This document shows, in pieces, positions 1 through 5,706 of a DNA stretch of 6,014 nucleotides. Source of the stretch: Pseudomonadota bacterium. GTDB lineage: Bacteria > Pseudomonadota > Alphaproteobacteria > UBA8366 > GCA-2717185. The first letter of the stretch is position 1. Each line of letters opens with the position of its first letter. Where the stretch lies: assembly GCA_027619655.1 (NCBI GenBank), contig JAQCHR010000253.1:1-6014 (forward strand), read 5' to 3'. Position numbers and translations under genes: made by a program. The notes below the pieces were generated by a model. The model ran no database searches. It was not told the DNA's origin and saw only the letters and a list, made by a program, of their open reading frames with translations.

Positions 1-648
1 CCCAGCCCGCTTTCGCCGACAGCGATGCGGTCCTCCGGAATTGCCGCCGCGAGCCGTTCGGTCGTCGCGAGATCGACGGTGAGCGTTTTCAGGTTCCGGT
101 TATTGACACCGATCAACGGCGATTTCAGCGTCAGCGCGCGGTCCAGTTCGGCTTCGTTATGGATTTCAATCAGAACATCCATGCCGAGTTCGAATGCGAG
201 CGCTTCGAGTTCCGCCGCCTGGCTGTCTTCGAGCGCGGCCATGATCAGCAGGATGCAATCCGCGCCAATCGCCCGGGCCTCGTACACCTGGTAGGGGTCG
301 AGCATGAAATCCTTGCGCAGGACGGGCAGGTCCACGGCCCCGCGCGCGGCGACCAGGTAATCGTTGCTGCCCTGGAAATACGGCATATCGGTCAGGACCG
401 ACAGGCAGGTCGCGCCGCCGGCCTTGTATGCCTTGGCCAGCGCGGATGGCGAGAAGTCCTCCCGGATGAGGCCCTTGCTGGGCGATGCCGTACCCCGCCG
501 CGGACGCGGCGGCGAGGCTGTCGGTGAAGGGCCTGATCGTCGACGCACTGGCCGCGCGCGCCTTCATGTCATGCAGGGGCGTTGCGGCCTTCAGCGTTGC
601 GACATGGTCGCGCTTGTCGCGGCAGATGCGATCCAGGACGTCGCTCAT
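1..648 (-). pseudogene. trpC: indole-3-glycerol phosphate synthase TrpC, frame-disrupted and cut by the window edge
   Basis: TrpC closes the indole ring: it converts 1-(2-carboxyphenylamino)-1-deoxyribulose 5-phosphate to indole-3-glycerol phosphate in cytosolic tryptophan synthesis. The start ATG at 648-646 overlaps the trpD stop (ATGA). Codons 1-54 read as a normal TrpC N-terminus (MSDVLDRICRDKR ... AAGYG, ending at about 487). From about 486 the homology continues in another frame: SKGLIREDF, SVLTDMPYFQGS, LRKDFMLDPYQVYEAR, DCILLIMAALED, IEIHNEAELD, GVNNRNLKT and VGESGL, open to base 1. Seven residues plus part of an alanine codon (family consensus LIAEIKKA) are missing, which fits a loss of 23 bases. 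Without the shift the frame ends at 166 as a meaningless 160-residue chimera. The lost piece contains the conserved Glu and Lys of the EIKK motif; the Lys of LRKDF and the Glu of EIHNE and VGES remain. The C-terminal roughly 40 residues lie outside the window. Family identity is very secure. Whether the lesion is a real mutation or a sequence error cannot be told here. Confidence 0.9.
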
Positions 649-1679
649 GTGGCTTTCTCGTTGGTAATGGCGACGAGGCCTTCCAGTGCGCGCCGGGCGC
701 TGCCGTCGTCAATGGCGCCTGCGGCGATTTCGACGCCATCGCGCAAATCGGCGGCCTTGCCGGCAATGCGCAGGGCCGCAGCCGCGCCGAACAGAACGAT
801 ATCGCGATAGGCGCTTCGGTCACCTTTCAGCACGGCGCGGATCGCGGCGGCATTATACTCCGAATCGCCGCCTTTCAGGTCGGCGGCCATGCCGCGCGGC
901 AGCCCCGCATCTTCCGGTGCGAGCCGAAAACGGTTGATTGTTCCATTGTGGTATTCGCAAACCGTGGAAGGTCCGGTGGTGGTCAGTTCGTCCAGCCCGT
1001 CCGAACCATGCACGACCCAGGCGCGTTCGGCGCCCAGTGCGCCCAGCGTTTTCGCCATGGGTTCGACCCATTTTTCCAGATAGGTTCCGACCAGCAGCAG
1101 CTTCACGTCCGCCGGGTTCGACAGCGGACCGAGGATATTGAAAATCGTCGGCGTGCCGAGTTCGATCCGGGTCGGCATGACGTTGCGCATCGCGCCGTGA
1201 TGGCGCTGGGCCATCATGAAGCAGATACCGGCCTCGTTCAGCGCCTTTTCCAGCAGGGGGAAATCGGCATCGAGATTGACGCCCAGGGCGCTCAATACAT
1301 CGGCCGCGCCGGATTTCGACGTGGCTGCCCGGTTGCCATGCTTGGCGACCGGCACGCCGCAGCCCGCGACGACCAGCGCTGTGCAGGTCGATATATTGTA
1401 GGTTCCCGAACGGTCGCCGCCGGTGCCGACCACGTCCATGGCGCCCTTCGGCGCGCGGATATGGGTCGCCTTGGCGCGCATCGCGGTGGCGGCGCCAGTG
1501 ATTTCCTCGACGGTTTCGCCGCGGGTCTGCAGCGCCATCAGCAAGCCGCCCATCTGGGCCGGGGTGGCGTCGCCGGACATCATGATGTCAAAGGCAAGGC
1601 GGGATTCATCCGCTGTCAGGGTGCCGCCGCCGGCAACCTTGCCCAGCAGGGGTTTGAACCGCTCGGACGGATCGGTCAT
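645..1679 (-). CDS. trpD: anthranilate phosphoribosyltransferase TrpD
   Basis: TrpD transfers the phosphoribosyl group of PRPP to anthranilate, giving phosphoribosylanthranilate, the second committed step of cytosolic tryptophan synthesis. The 344 residues match the family's usual length. A helical N-terminal domain (about 1-70, with LTADESRLAFDIMMSGDATPAQMGGLLMAL) is followed by the PRPP-binding GTGGD at 85-89, the NIST segment at 95-98, KHGNR at 113-117 and SGAADVLSALG at 123-133. The anthranilate-binding arginine lies in PTRIELGT (R171), followed by FNILGPLSNPA at 180-190. The metal-binding Asp-Glu pair is in SDGLDEL (D230, E231). The ATG overlaps the trpG stop by four bases and has an AGGAA ribosome site seven bases upstream. 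At the other end its TGA overlaps the trpC ATG, so G-D-C are probably translationally coupled. No key residue is missing and the gene looks functional. Confidence 0.97.
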   Translation of the reverse strand: MTDPSERFKPLLGKVAGGGTLTADESRLAFDIMMSGDATPAQMGGLLMALQTRGETVEEITGAATAMRAKATHIRAPKGAMDVVGTGGDRSGTYNISTCTALVVAGCGVPVAKHGNRAATSKSGAADVLSALGVNLDADFPLLEKALNEAGICFMMAQRHHGAMRNVMPTRIELGTPTIFNILGPLSNPADVKLLLVGTYLEKWVEPMAKTLGALGAERAWVVHGSDGLDELTTTGPSTVCEYHNGTINRFRLAPEDAGLPRGMAADLKGGDSEYNAAAIRAVLKGDRSAYRDIVLFGAAAALRIAGKAADLRDGVEIAAGAIDDGSARRALEGLVAITNEKAT

Positions 1680-2263
1680 GCCGCGTTCCTGTATTGCCGC
1701 GTCATCTCCAGGAAATTGCCGAGCAACTGGTGGCCATGTTCGGAGGCGATGCTTTCGGGATGGAACTGGACGCCATACAGCGGCAGTTCCCGGTGGGCTA
1801 TTCCCATGATCACGCCGTCATCGGTTTCGGCGGTGATTTCCAGGCACTCTGGCAGGGTTTCCCGCTCGATAACCAGCGAATGGTATCGCGTCGCCGTGAA
1901 GGGGCTGGGCAAGCCGCTGAACACGTCCGTTCCCCGATGGTGGATTTCGCTTTTCTTGCCATGCATGCAGGCGGGAGCGCGGACGATCCGCCCGCCCATC
2001 GCCTGTCCAATTGCCTGATGGCCGAGGCAGACGCCAAGCAGCGGAATCTTGCCTGCCGCCGCTTTTACGAGATCGAGGCAGATACCGGCGCTGTCCGGGT
2101 CGCACGGGCCGGGCGAGAGCACAATCCCCTCGGGCGCCATGGCCATCGCTTCCGCGACGGTGAGCGCATCGTTGCGCCGTACCTCAAAGACCGTTCCCAG
2201 TTCGCCCAGGAAATGCCACAGGTTGTAAGTGAAGCTGTCATAGTTATCGATTAGAAGATACAT
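1676..2263 (-). CDS. trpG: anthranilate synthase component II (glutamine amidotransferase) TrpG
   Basis: This is the class I glutamine amidotransferase subunit that releases ammonia from glutamine and channels it to TrpE for anthranilate synthesis from chorismate. At 195 residues it has the normal length. The N-terminus LLIDNYDSFTYNL (3-15) is diagnostic for TrpG/PabA. SPGPCDP at 50-56 provides the oxyanion region, GVCLGHQAIGQ at 77-87 carries the nucleophile C79, MHGKKSE follows at 100-106, and VQFHPES at 165-171 supplies H168 and E170 of the triad. The ATG at 2263 is the family's canonical start, although no good Shine-Dalgarno sequence precedes it. The 3' end overlaps trpD (ATGA). PabA (folate synthesis) is nearly indistinguishable by sequence and some TrpG proteins serve both pathways, but linkage to trpD and trpC favours TrpG. 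No trpE lies beside it. Confidence 0.95.
   Translation of the reverse strand: MYLLIDNYDSFTYNLWHFLGELGTVFEVRRNDALTVAEAMAMAPEGIVLSPGPCDPDSAGICLDLVKAAAGKIPLLGVCLGHQAIGQAMGGRIVRAPACMHGKKSEIHHRGTDVFSGLPSPFTATRYHSLVIERETLPECLEITAETDDGVIMGIAHRELPLYGVQFHPESIASEHGHQLLGNFLEMTRQYRNAA
1686..1690 (-). promoter_or_regulatory. ribosome binding site of trpD
   Basis: On the minus strand AGGAA sits inside the last codons of trpG, six to seven bases before the trpD ATG. It supports the start at 1679 and shows that trpD has its own initiation signal despite the overlapping stop and start. Confidence 0.7.
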
Positions 2264-2269
2264 ATCAAC

Positions 2270-2281
2270 ACGTTCTAACGT
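2270..2281. repeat. 12-bp palindrome just before the trpG start
   Basis: The plus strand reads ACGTT-CT-AACGT, a perfect inverted repeat with five-base arms and a two-base centre, ending six bases upstream of the trpG ATG. It occupies the place where a Shine-Dalgarno sequence would be expected, and none is obvious there. It could be an operator half-pair or simply chance; no known binding consensus is recognised. Confidence 0.4.
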
Positions 2282-2289
2282 TTTCTTCA

Positions 2290-2303
2290 GACGATTACTC
2301 GTC
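2290..2303. other. small hairpin in the trpG leader region
   Basis: GACGA and TCGTC pair around a four-base loop, a perfect five-base stem. In the trpG direction it is followed by TGAAGAAAA and not by a U-run, so it is not a standard intrinsic terminator. It lies between the end of the crotonase gene and trpG and would be in the 5' leader if transcription begins at the promoter proposed just upstream. The stem is short and chance occurrence is possible. Confidence 0.3.
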
Positions 2304-2315
2304 GGGGTCGGGTAT

Positions 2316-2321
2316 CTTATA
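2316..2321 (-). promoter_or_regulatory. possible -10 element upstream of trpG
   Basis: The minus strand carries TATAAG, five of six matches to the sigma-70 -10 consensus, about 50 bases before the trpG ATG. The matching -35 position holds only a weak TTCCGT-like hexamer at about 17 bases spacing. It is the best promoter candidate in the 113-base gap between the crotonase stop and trpG, but GC-rich alphaproteobacterial promoters are hard to call by eye. Confidence 0.25.
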
Positions 2322-2376
2322 GCAGGAAGTGGGGGGCGACGGAAGAAACCTGGCGCCGCCCGCGGCCTCCCGAAGG

Positions 2377-3129
2377 TCAGCGGCCCTTGAACACGGGCTT
2401 GCGCTTTTCCTTGAAAGCCTTGCCGCCTTCCTTCTGGTCCTCGCTGCGCGAAATGGCCAGCAGGTCGCGCCGTGCAAGCGCCGCTTGCTCGGACGGTCCG
2501 CGGGCAATCACCTCGTTGCGCACGAAACGCTTGAGCGCGCCCATGACCAGCGGCGCGCTGTCCCGGAAGATTTCGGCGTATTCCATCGCGCCCTCGATGT
2601 GCTGGCCCTTCGGCGTTACCTTGTTGACCATGCCGACCTCATAGGCGCGCTGGGCGCTGAAATGCTTACCGGACAGCATGAACTCCATTGCGATCTTGTA
2701 GGGCAGGCGCGAGGCGCAACCGGCAATCAGACCGCCGCAGAATCCGACCTGCGCTTCGGGATAGAAAAAATCGGCGGTTTCGTCTGCGACGGCAATGTCA
2801 CAGAACTGTACCAGGACATAGGCGCCGCCGACGCAGTAGCCGGACACGGCGGCGATCAACGGCTTGTCCACATCGACGCCGACGCCGGGCATACATTCCC
2901 AGAGTTCCGGATTGACGGGCGGATCGGTCAGGTCCGCGCCGACGGAAAACGCCCGGTTGCCCGCGCCGGTGATGATGGCGCAGCGGTCGTCGCTTGCGTT
3001 GAAGCGGATGAAGGTGTCGCGCAGTTCCGCGACGATCCCGTTCGTCAGCGCATTAAGCTTTTCCGGCCGGTTGATCGTGATCGTGCCGATGCCGTCGGCG
3101 GATTCGTAGGTAACGAGGTTGCTGCTCAT
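2377..3129 (-). CDS. crotonase (enoyl-CoA hydratase/isomerase) family protein
   Basis: This 250-residue protein has the usual length of a single-domain crotonase, a soluble enzyme acting on acyl-CoA thioesters. The N-terminus reads GIGTITINRPEKLNAL (13-28). The first oxyanion-hole segment is AFSVGADL at 60-67 and the second is AAVSGYCVGGA at 93-103; VADETADFFYPEAQVGF follows at 114-130. The C-terminus KEKRKPVFKGR is typical. In classical enoyl-CoA hydratase two glutamates (rat E144 and E164) activate water. Here the first aligns with V105 and the second with E125, so only one is kept and simple hydration is doubtful. Isomerase, hydrolase or decarboxylase chemistry is possible. The start at 3129 is preferred because an AGGAA site lies six bases upstream and the residues before it (in a longer reading from 3246) do not look like crotonase. 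It diverges from the ThDP enzyme gene. The exact substrate is unknown. Confidence 0.9.
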   Translation of the reverse strand: MSSNLVTYESADGIGTITINRPEKLNALTNGIVAELRDTFIRFNASDDRCAIITGAGNRAFSVGADLTDPPVNPELWECMPGVGVDVDKPLIAAVSGYCVGGAYVLVQFCDIAVADETADFFYPEAQVGFCGGLIAGCASRLPYKIAMEFMLSGKHFSAQRAYEVGMVNKVTPKGQHIEGAMEYAEIFRDSAPLVMGALKRFVRNEVIARGPSEQAALARRDLLAISRSEDQKEGGKAFKEKRKPVFKGR

Positions 3130-3135
3130 GTCCGG

Positions 3136-3140
3136 TTCCT
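3136..3140 (-). promoter_or_regulatory. ribosome binding site of the crotonase gene
   Basis: The minus strand reads AGGAA followed by six bases and then the ATG at 3129. This decides the start in favour of the 250-residue form over the longer open frame that begins at 3246. Confidence 0.7.
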
Positions 3141-3165
3141 GCAGATGCGATTGAAAAAAATGTTG

Positions 3166-3192
3166 GCGGGATTGCACCACAAGGCATCCCGC
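3166..3192. repeat. 7-bp inverted repeat upstream of the crotonase gene
   Basis: GCGGGAT (3166-3172) and ATCCCGC (3186-3192) are exact reverse complements separated by 13 bases. The element sits 37-63 bases before the crotonase ATG, where a promoter or the leader RNA would be. Its left arm continues into CGGGATTG, which recurs at 3327-3334 near the other gene. It may be an operator or an RNA hairpin. Confidence 0.5.
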
Positions 3193-3280
3193 GACGCAAA
3201 CAATTGCCTGCCGATAGGGGCCGTTTCCCGCCCGGCGGGGCAGCAAATTTGCCGGCGCCTCGACATGCCGGTATGGAAGG

Positions 3281-3310
3281 TTGCAGTATTCGGCGCAGAA
3301 TTGGTTTTAT
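3281..3310 (+). promoter_or_regulatory. possible promoter of the ThDP enzyme gene
   Basis: TTGCAG (3281-3286) and TTTTAT (3305-3310) are spaced by 18 bases and match the sigma-70 -35 and -10 consensus at three and four of six positions. A start of transcription near 3317 would place the adjacent inverted repeat in the first bases of the message. The match is weak, so this is only the best candidate by eye. Confidence 0.3.
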
Positions 3311-3346
3311 GCGCCATTCGCGCCGACGGGATTGTCCCGATGGCGC
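3311..3346. repeat. nested inverted repeats before the ThDP enzyme gene
   Basis: An outer pair GCGCCAT (3311-3317) and ATGGCGC (3340-3346) encloses an inner hairpin CGGGA-TTG-TCCCG (3327-3339). All arms are exact. The structure ends 12 bases before the Shine-Dalgarno sequence. It could be an operator overlapping the start of transcription, or a leader RNA fold. No T-run follows, so it is not an intrinsic terminator. Confidence 0.5.
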
Positions 3347-3357
3347 AGTTGGCTAAC

Positions 3358-3364
3358 GGGAGGA
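3358..3364 (+). promoter_or_regulatory. ribosome binding site of the ThDP enzyme gene
   Basis: GGGAGGA is a strong Shine-Dalgarno match about nine to ten bases before the ATG at 3374. It fixes the start there; the open frame extends upstream to 3281 but those extra residues have no family resemblance. Confidence 0.8.
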
Positions 3365-3373
3365 AACAATAAC

Positions 3374-5023
3374 ATGGCCTTGAACGGATCTCAGATTATC
3401 GCGCGCGCGCTGAAGCGGCATGGGGTCGATAATTTTTTCTACATCATGGGCGGTCCCATGATGGCGGCGGAAAGCGAAACCATGGGGCAGGGAATCCGCG
3501 GCGTCGATGTACGCCATGAACAGGCGGCAGCCCTGATGGCGCATGCCTATGCCCGGCTGCGCAACCGTCCGGGGATCTGCATGGCCGCTTCGGGGCCGGG
3601 CGTCACGAACCTCGTGACCGGTATTGCCCATGCCTGGGCCGATTGCACGCCGGTTATCGCGCTGGGCGGGTCGTCGCCCTTTGGCATGTCGGGGCAGGGC
3701 GGCTTCCAGGAAATCGACCAGGTCACGATGATGTCGCCCTGCACCAAATGGTCCGAGCGGGTCTACGATCCGGCGCGGATCCCCGAATATATCAACAAGG
3801 CCTTCCAGACCGCCATGTCCGGCAAACCGGGACCGGTCTATCTCGACTTTCCCGGTGACGTGCTTTACCGGAATGTCGAGGAAGACACGATCAAATGGCC
3901 GGAACCCTGGGACCCGGCGAAGCGGGCGCGGCCGCAGGCCAGCCAGGCGGATGTAGACAGCGTCATAGCGATGGTGGAAGCCGCCGAACGGCCGGTGATC
4001 GTTTCCGGCAGCGGCATCCAGTGGTCCGGGGCGGAGACCGCGATGCAGGCTTTCGTCGAAACGGCGGGCATTCCGTTTTACACCACGCCGCAAAGCCGTG
4101 GCGTCATCCCGGAAGACCATGAATACTGCTACCTGACCGCGCGTTCCGCCGCGTTCCGCGAAGCGGACCTGATCTTCGTGCTGGGCACCCGGATGAACTA
4201 CGTGATCGGCAACGCCGCGCCGCCGCGTTTCAATGCGGATGCGAAAATCGTGCGGGTGGAGGTCGATCCGATCGAACTGGAGAGCAGTCCGCGCAAGCTT
4301 GACCTCGGCATCGTCGGCGATGCCAGGGCCGTGCTGGAACAGCTGACGGCTGCCGCGAAGGGCAAGCTTTCGCCGTCCCGATACCAGAGCTGGCGGGAAC
4401 GCCTCGGCGGCAGCAATGCCAGCAAGGTGGCGGAACAGGAGAAGATCCTGTCCAACAGCGCCGAACCGATCCACCCGCTGCGTCTCTGCAAGGAAATCCG
4501 AGACTTCCTCGACCGCGATGCGATCTTGGTGGTCGATGGTCAGGAAATCCTGAATTTCGGCCGCCAGTCCATTCCGACCTTCGCGCCGCGCCACCGGATG
4601 AATTCCGGCTGTTTCGGCACGATGGGCGTTGGCCTGCCGATGGGGCTGGGCGCGAAAATCGCGTCGCCGGACAAACAGGTTCTGGTTCTGCACGGCGATG
4701 GGTCCTTCGGCATGAACGGCATGGAGATGGACACGGCGGCGCGCCATGGCATCGCGGTCACCTGCGTCATCAGCATGAATGGCGGCTGGACGTCGGATCC
4801 GGAGAAGAAGAAACCGGGCCGGGATCTCGGCTACAAGCGCTACGACAAGATGGCGGAAGCGCTCGGCGCGCATGGCGAATATGTCGAGAAGCCGGAAGAC
4901 ATACGCGCGGCACTGGAGCGTGCGAAGGAAGCCAATAAGGCTGGAAAACCGGCGCTGGTCAATGTCGTGACCGACAGCATGGCCGGGGCGACAACCACCG
5001 CGTTCACGCGCTACGCGACTTGA
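3374..5023 (+). CDS. thiamine-diphosphate enzyme, 2-hydroxyacyl-CoA lyase / oxalyl-CoA decarboxylase-like
   Basis: This 549-residue cytosolic enzyme has the three-domain layout of the acetolactate synthase superfamily. The N-terminal pyrimidine-binding domain (about 1-170) contains the cofactor-activating glutamate E49 in VRHEQAA, followed by AASGPGVTNL at 71-80 and GGFQEIDQ at 109-116. The central domain (about 190-330) includes FVLGTRMNYVIG at 268-279 and PPRF at 283-286. The C-terminal domain (about 365-535) carries the ThDP/metal motif HGDGSFGMNG (440-449) to ISMNGG (466-471): D442, N469 and G471 fit the metal ligands, though the usual first Asn of the NN pair is Met. From memory, the RxNxxI-type segment after the central domain and the FQE sequence resemble 2-hydroxyacyl-CoA lyase more than oxalyl-CoA decarboxylase, which has YEE there. 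Such lyases cleave 2-hydroxyacyl-CoA to formyl-CoA and an aldehyde. Acetolactate synthase-like carboligation remains possible. The divergent crotonase neighbour fits acyl-CoA chemistry. Confidence 0.9.
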   Translation: MALNGSQIIARALKRHGVDNFFYIMGGPMMAAESETMGQGIRGVDVRHEQAAALMAHAYARLRNRPGICMAASGPGVTNLVTGIAHAWADCTPVIALGGSSPFGMSGQGGFQEIDQVTMMSPCTKWSERVYDPARIPEYINKAFQTAMSGKPGPVYLDFPGDVLYRNVEEDTIKWPEPWDPAKRARPQASQADVDSVIAMVEAAERPVIVSGSGIQWSGAETAMQAFVETAGIPFYTTPQSRGVIPEDHEYCYLTARSAAFREADLIFVLGTRMNYVIGNAAPPRFNADAKIVRVEVDPIELESSPRKLDLGIVGDARAVLEQLTAAAKGKLSPSRYQSWRERLGGSNASKVAEQEKILSNSAEPIHPLRLCKEIRDFLDRDAILVVDGQEILNFGRQSIPTFAPRHRMNSGCFGTMGVGLPMGLGAKIASPDKQVLVLHGDGSFGMNGMEMDTAARHGIAVTCVISMNGGWTSDPEKKKPGRDLGYKRYDKMAEALGAHGEYVEKPEDIRAALERAKEANKAGKPALVNVVTDSMAGATTTAFTRYAT

Positions 5024-5026
5024 TTT

Positions 5027-5692
5027 TCAGGCGCCGAGCCGCGCCAGGATATTCAATGCGCCGCCGATGCCGGGTTCGGGGATAATCTCGAATTCGGCAT
5101 CGGCAAGCGCCATAGCCGGTTTGCGGTCCCGGTTTCCATGTCCGGTCAGGACATGGATTCCGCCCGCGAGACCGGCGATTTTTCCTGCTTCCAGATCGCT
5201 GGCCGAGTCGCCGACAATCCAGGAGCGGCGGAGGTCCAGGTTGAGCGCCCGCGCCGCCGCCTGCAACATGCCGGGCCGGGGCTTGCGCCAGGCATGCGCC
5301 GCGACATCGTAGGGCGGCTTGCCTGCGTCGTGATAGGCACAGGCCAGCACCATGTCGATTGACGCGCCGGATTCGGCCAGCCGGCGGCGGATCTCGTCCT
5401 GGACCGCCGCAAACTGTGCCCAGTCGTAATAGCCGCGCCCGATGCCGGACTGGTTGGTAACCAGCACGACGGGAATGCCCGTCCGGTTGCAGCGCGCGAT
5501 GATTTCGGCGGCCTCGGGGAGGATTTCGATATCGTCGATGCGATGCAGATAATTGACTTCGGCGACGATCACGCCATCCCGGTCCAGGAAAAGCGCGGGC
5601 ACCGGTTTGTCCGGCCGCGCGGTCAACGCCGTCAGAACCTGTTGCCAAAGGCCGGGGTCGGCCGATACCGGATCCGGCGAGGGAAGCGTCAT
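5027..5692 (-). CDS. gmhB: HAD-family phosphatase, GmhB-type heptose 1,7-bisphosphate 7-phosphatase
   Basis: GmhB removes the 7-phosphate of D-glycero-manno-heptose 1,7-bisphosphate while making ADP-heptose for LPS core, or GDP-heptose for other glycans. In the 221 residues HAD motif I is LFLDRDGV (34-41, nucleophile D37 and acid D39), motif II is VTNQSGIGRG (78-87, T79), the phosphate-binding RKPRPGM is at 136-142, and the acidic motif is VGDSASD (160-166). EVNYLHRIDDIEILP (45-59) is characteristic of the GmhB/HisB-N subgroup. Enterobacterial GmhB binds zinc through C-x-H and C-x-C. Here C118-A-Y-H121 is present but the second pair is H133-A-W135, so zinc binding is altered. About 30 residues precede motif I, more than usual; no clear ribosome site supports the ATG at 5692 and a GTG start at residue 31 is possible. 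It starts 14 bases after the upstream gene's stop, suggesting one operon. A related histidinol-phosphatase or other sugar phosphatase role cannot be excluded. Confidence 0.8.
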   Translation of the reverse strand: MTLPSPDPVSADPGLWQQVLTALTARPDKPVPALFLDRDGVIVAEVNYLHRIDDIEILPEAAEIIARCNRTGIPVVLVTNQSGIGRGYYDWAQFAAVQDEIRRRLAESGASIDMVLACAYHDAGKPPYDVAAHAWRKPRPGMLQAAARALNLDLRRSWIVGDSASDLEAGKIAGLAGGIHVLTGHGNRDRKPAMALADAEFEIIPEPGIGGALNILARLGA

Positions 5693-5706
5693 TGCGCCGC
5701 GCCGGT

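Larger units (their letters stand above)
3130..3373. promoter_or_regulatory. shared control region between crotonase and ThDP enzyme genes
   Basis: These 244 bases separate two divergently read genes and must contain both promoters. They are unusually rich in symmetric sequences: inverted repeats at 3166-3192 and 3311-3346, a nested hairpin at 3327-3339, CCCGCC-C-GGCGGG at 3227-3239 and the perfect palindrome GCAAATTTGC at 3243-3252. A run of seven A lies at 3154-3160. No tRNA or other structured RNA gene is recognised and no convincing small coding region is seen. The arrangement suggests control by a dimeric DNA-binding regulator, but no regulator gene is present in the window. Confidence 0.5.

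Noticed and set aside
166..486. The minus-strand frame downstream of the trpC shift read as a true C-terminus
   Set aside because: After codon 54 it gives Arg/Gly/Pro-rich sequence with no homology, while the neighbouring frame gives textbook TrpC to the window edge.
582..2018. A 478-residue plus-strand open frame opposite trpD and trpG
   Set aside because: It lies antisense to two clearly homologous genes, has low-complexity Arg/Gly/Ala-rich composition and no family motif. Long antisense frames are expected in GC-rich coding DNA.
2264..2376. A Trp leader peptide and attenuator before trpG
   Set aside because: No short frame with tandem TGG codons and no terminator hairpin with a T-run is present in this gap.
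3130..3246. N-terminal extension of the crotonase starting at 3246
   Set aside because: The extra 39 residues have no crotonase resemblance, cover the inverted repeat, and the start at 3129 has a well-placed ribosome site.
2329..3372. A 347-residue plus-strand open frame covering the crotonase gene
   Set aside because: It is antisense to a well-supported crotonase and its composition is that of a shadow frame.
3353..4873. A 506-residue minus-strand open frame opposite the ThDP enzyme
   Set aside because: It mirrors the codon pattern of the ThDP gene, is Arg/His/Asp-rich without recognisable domains, and has no supporting ribosome site.
5030..5045. GGCGC/GCGCC hairpin just after the ThDP gene stop, as a terminator
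   Set aside because: The stem is five bases, lies within the last codons of the opposite gene, and no T-run follows on either strand.
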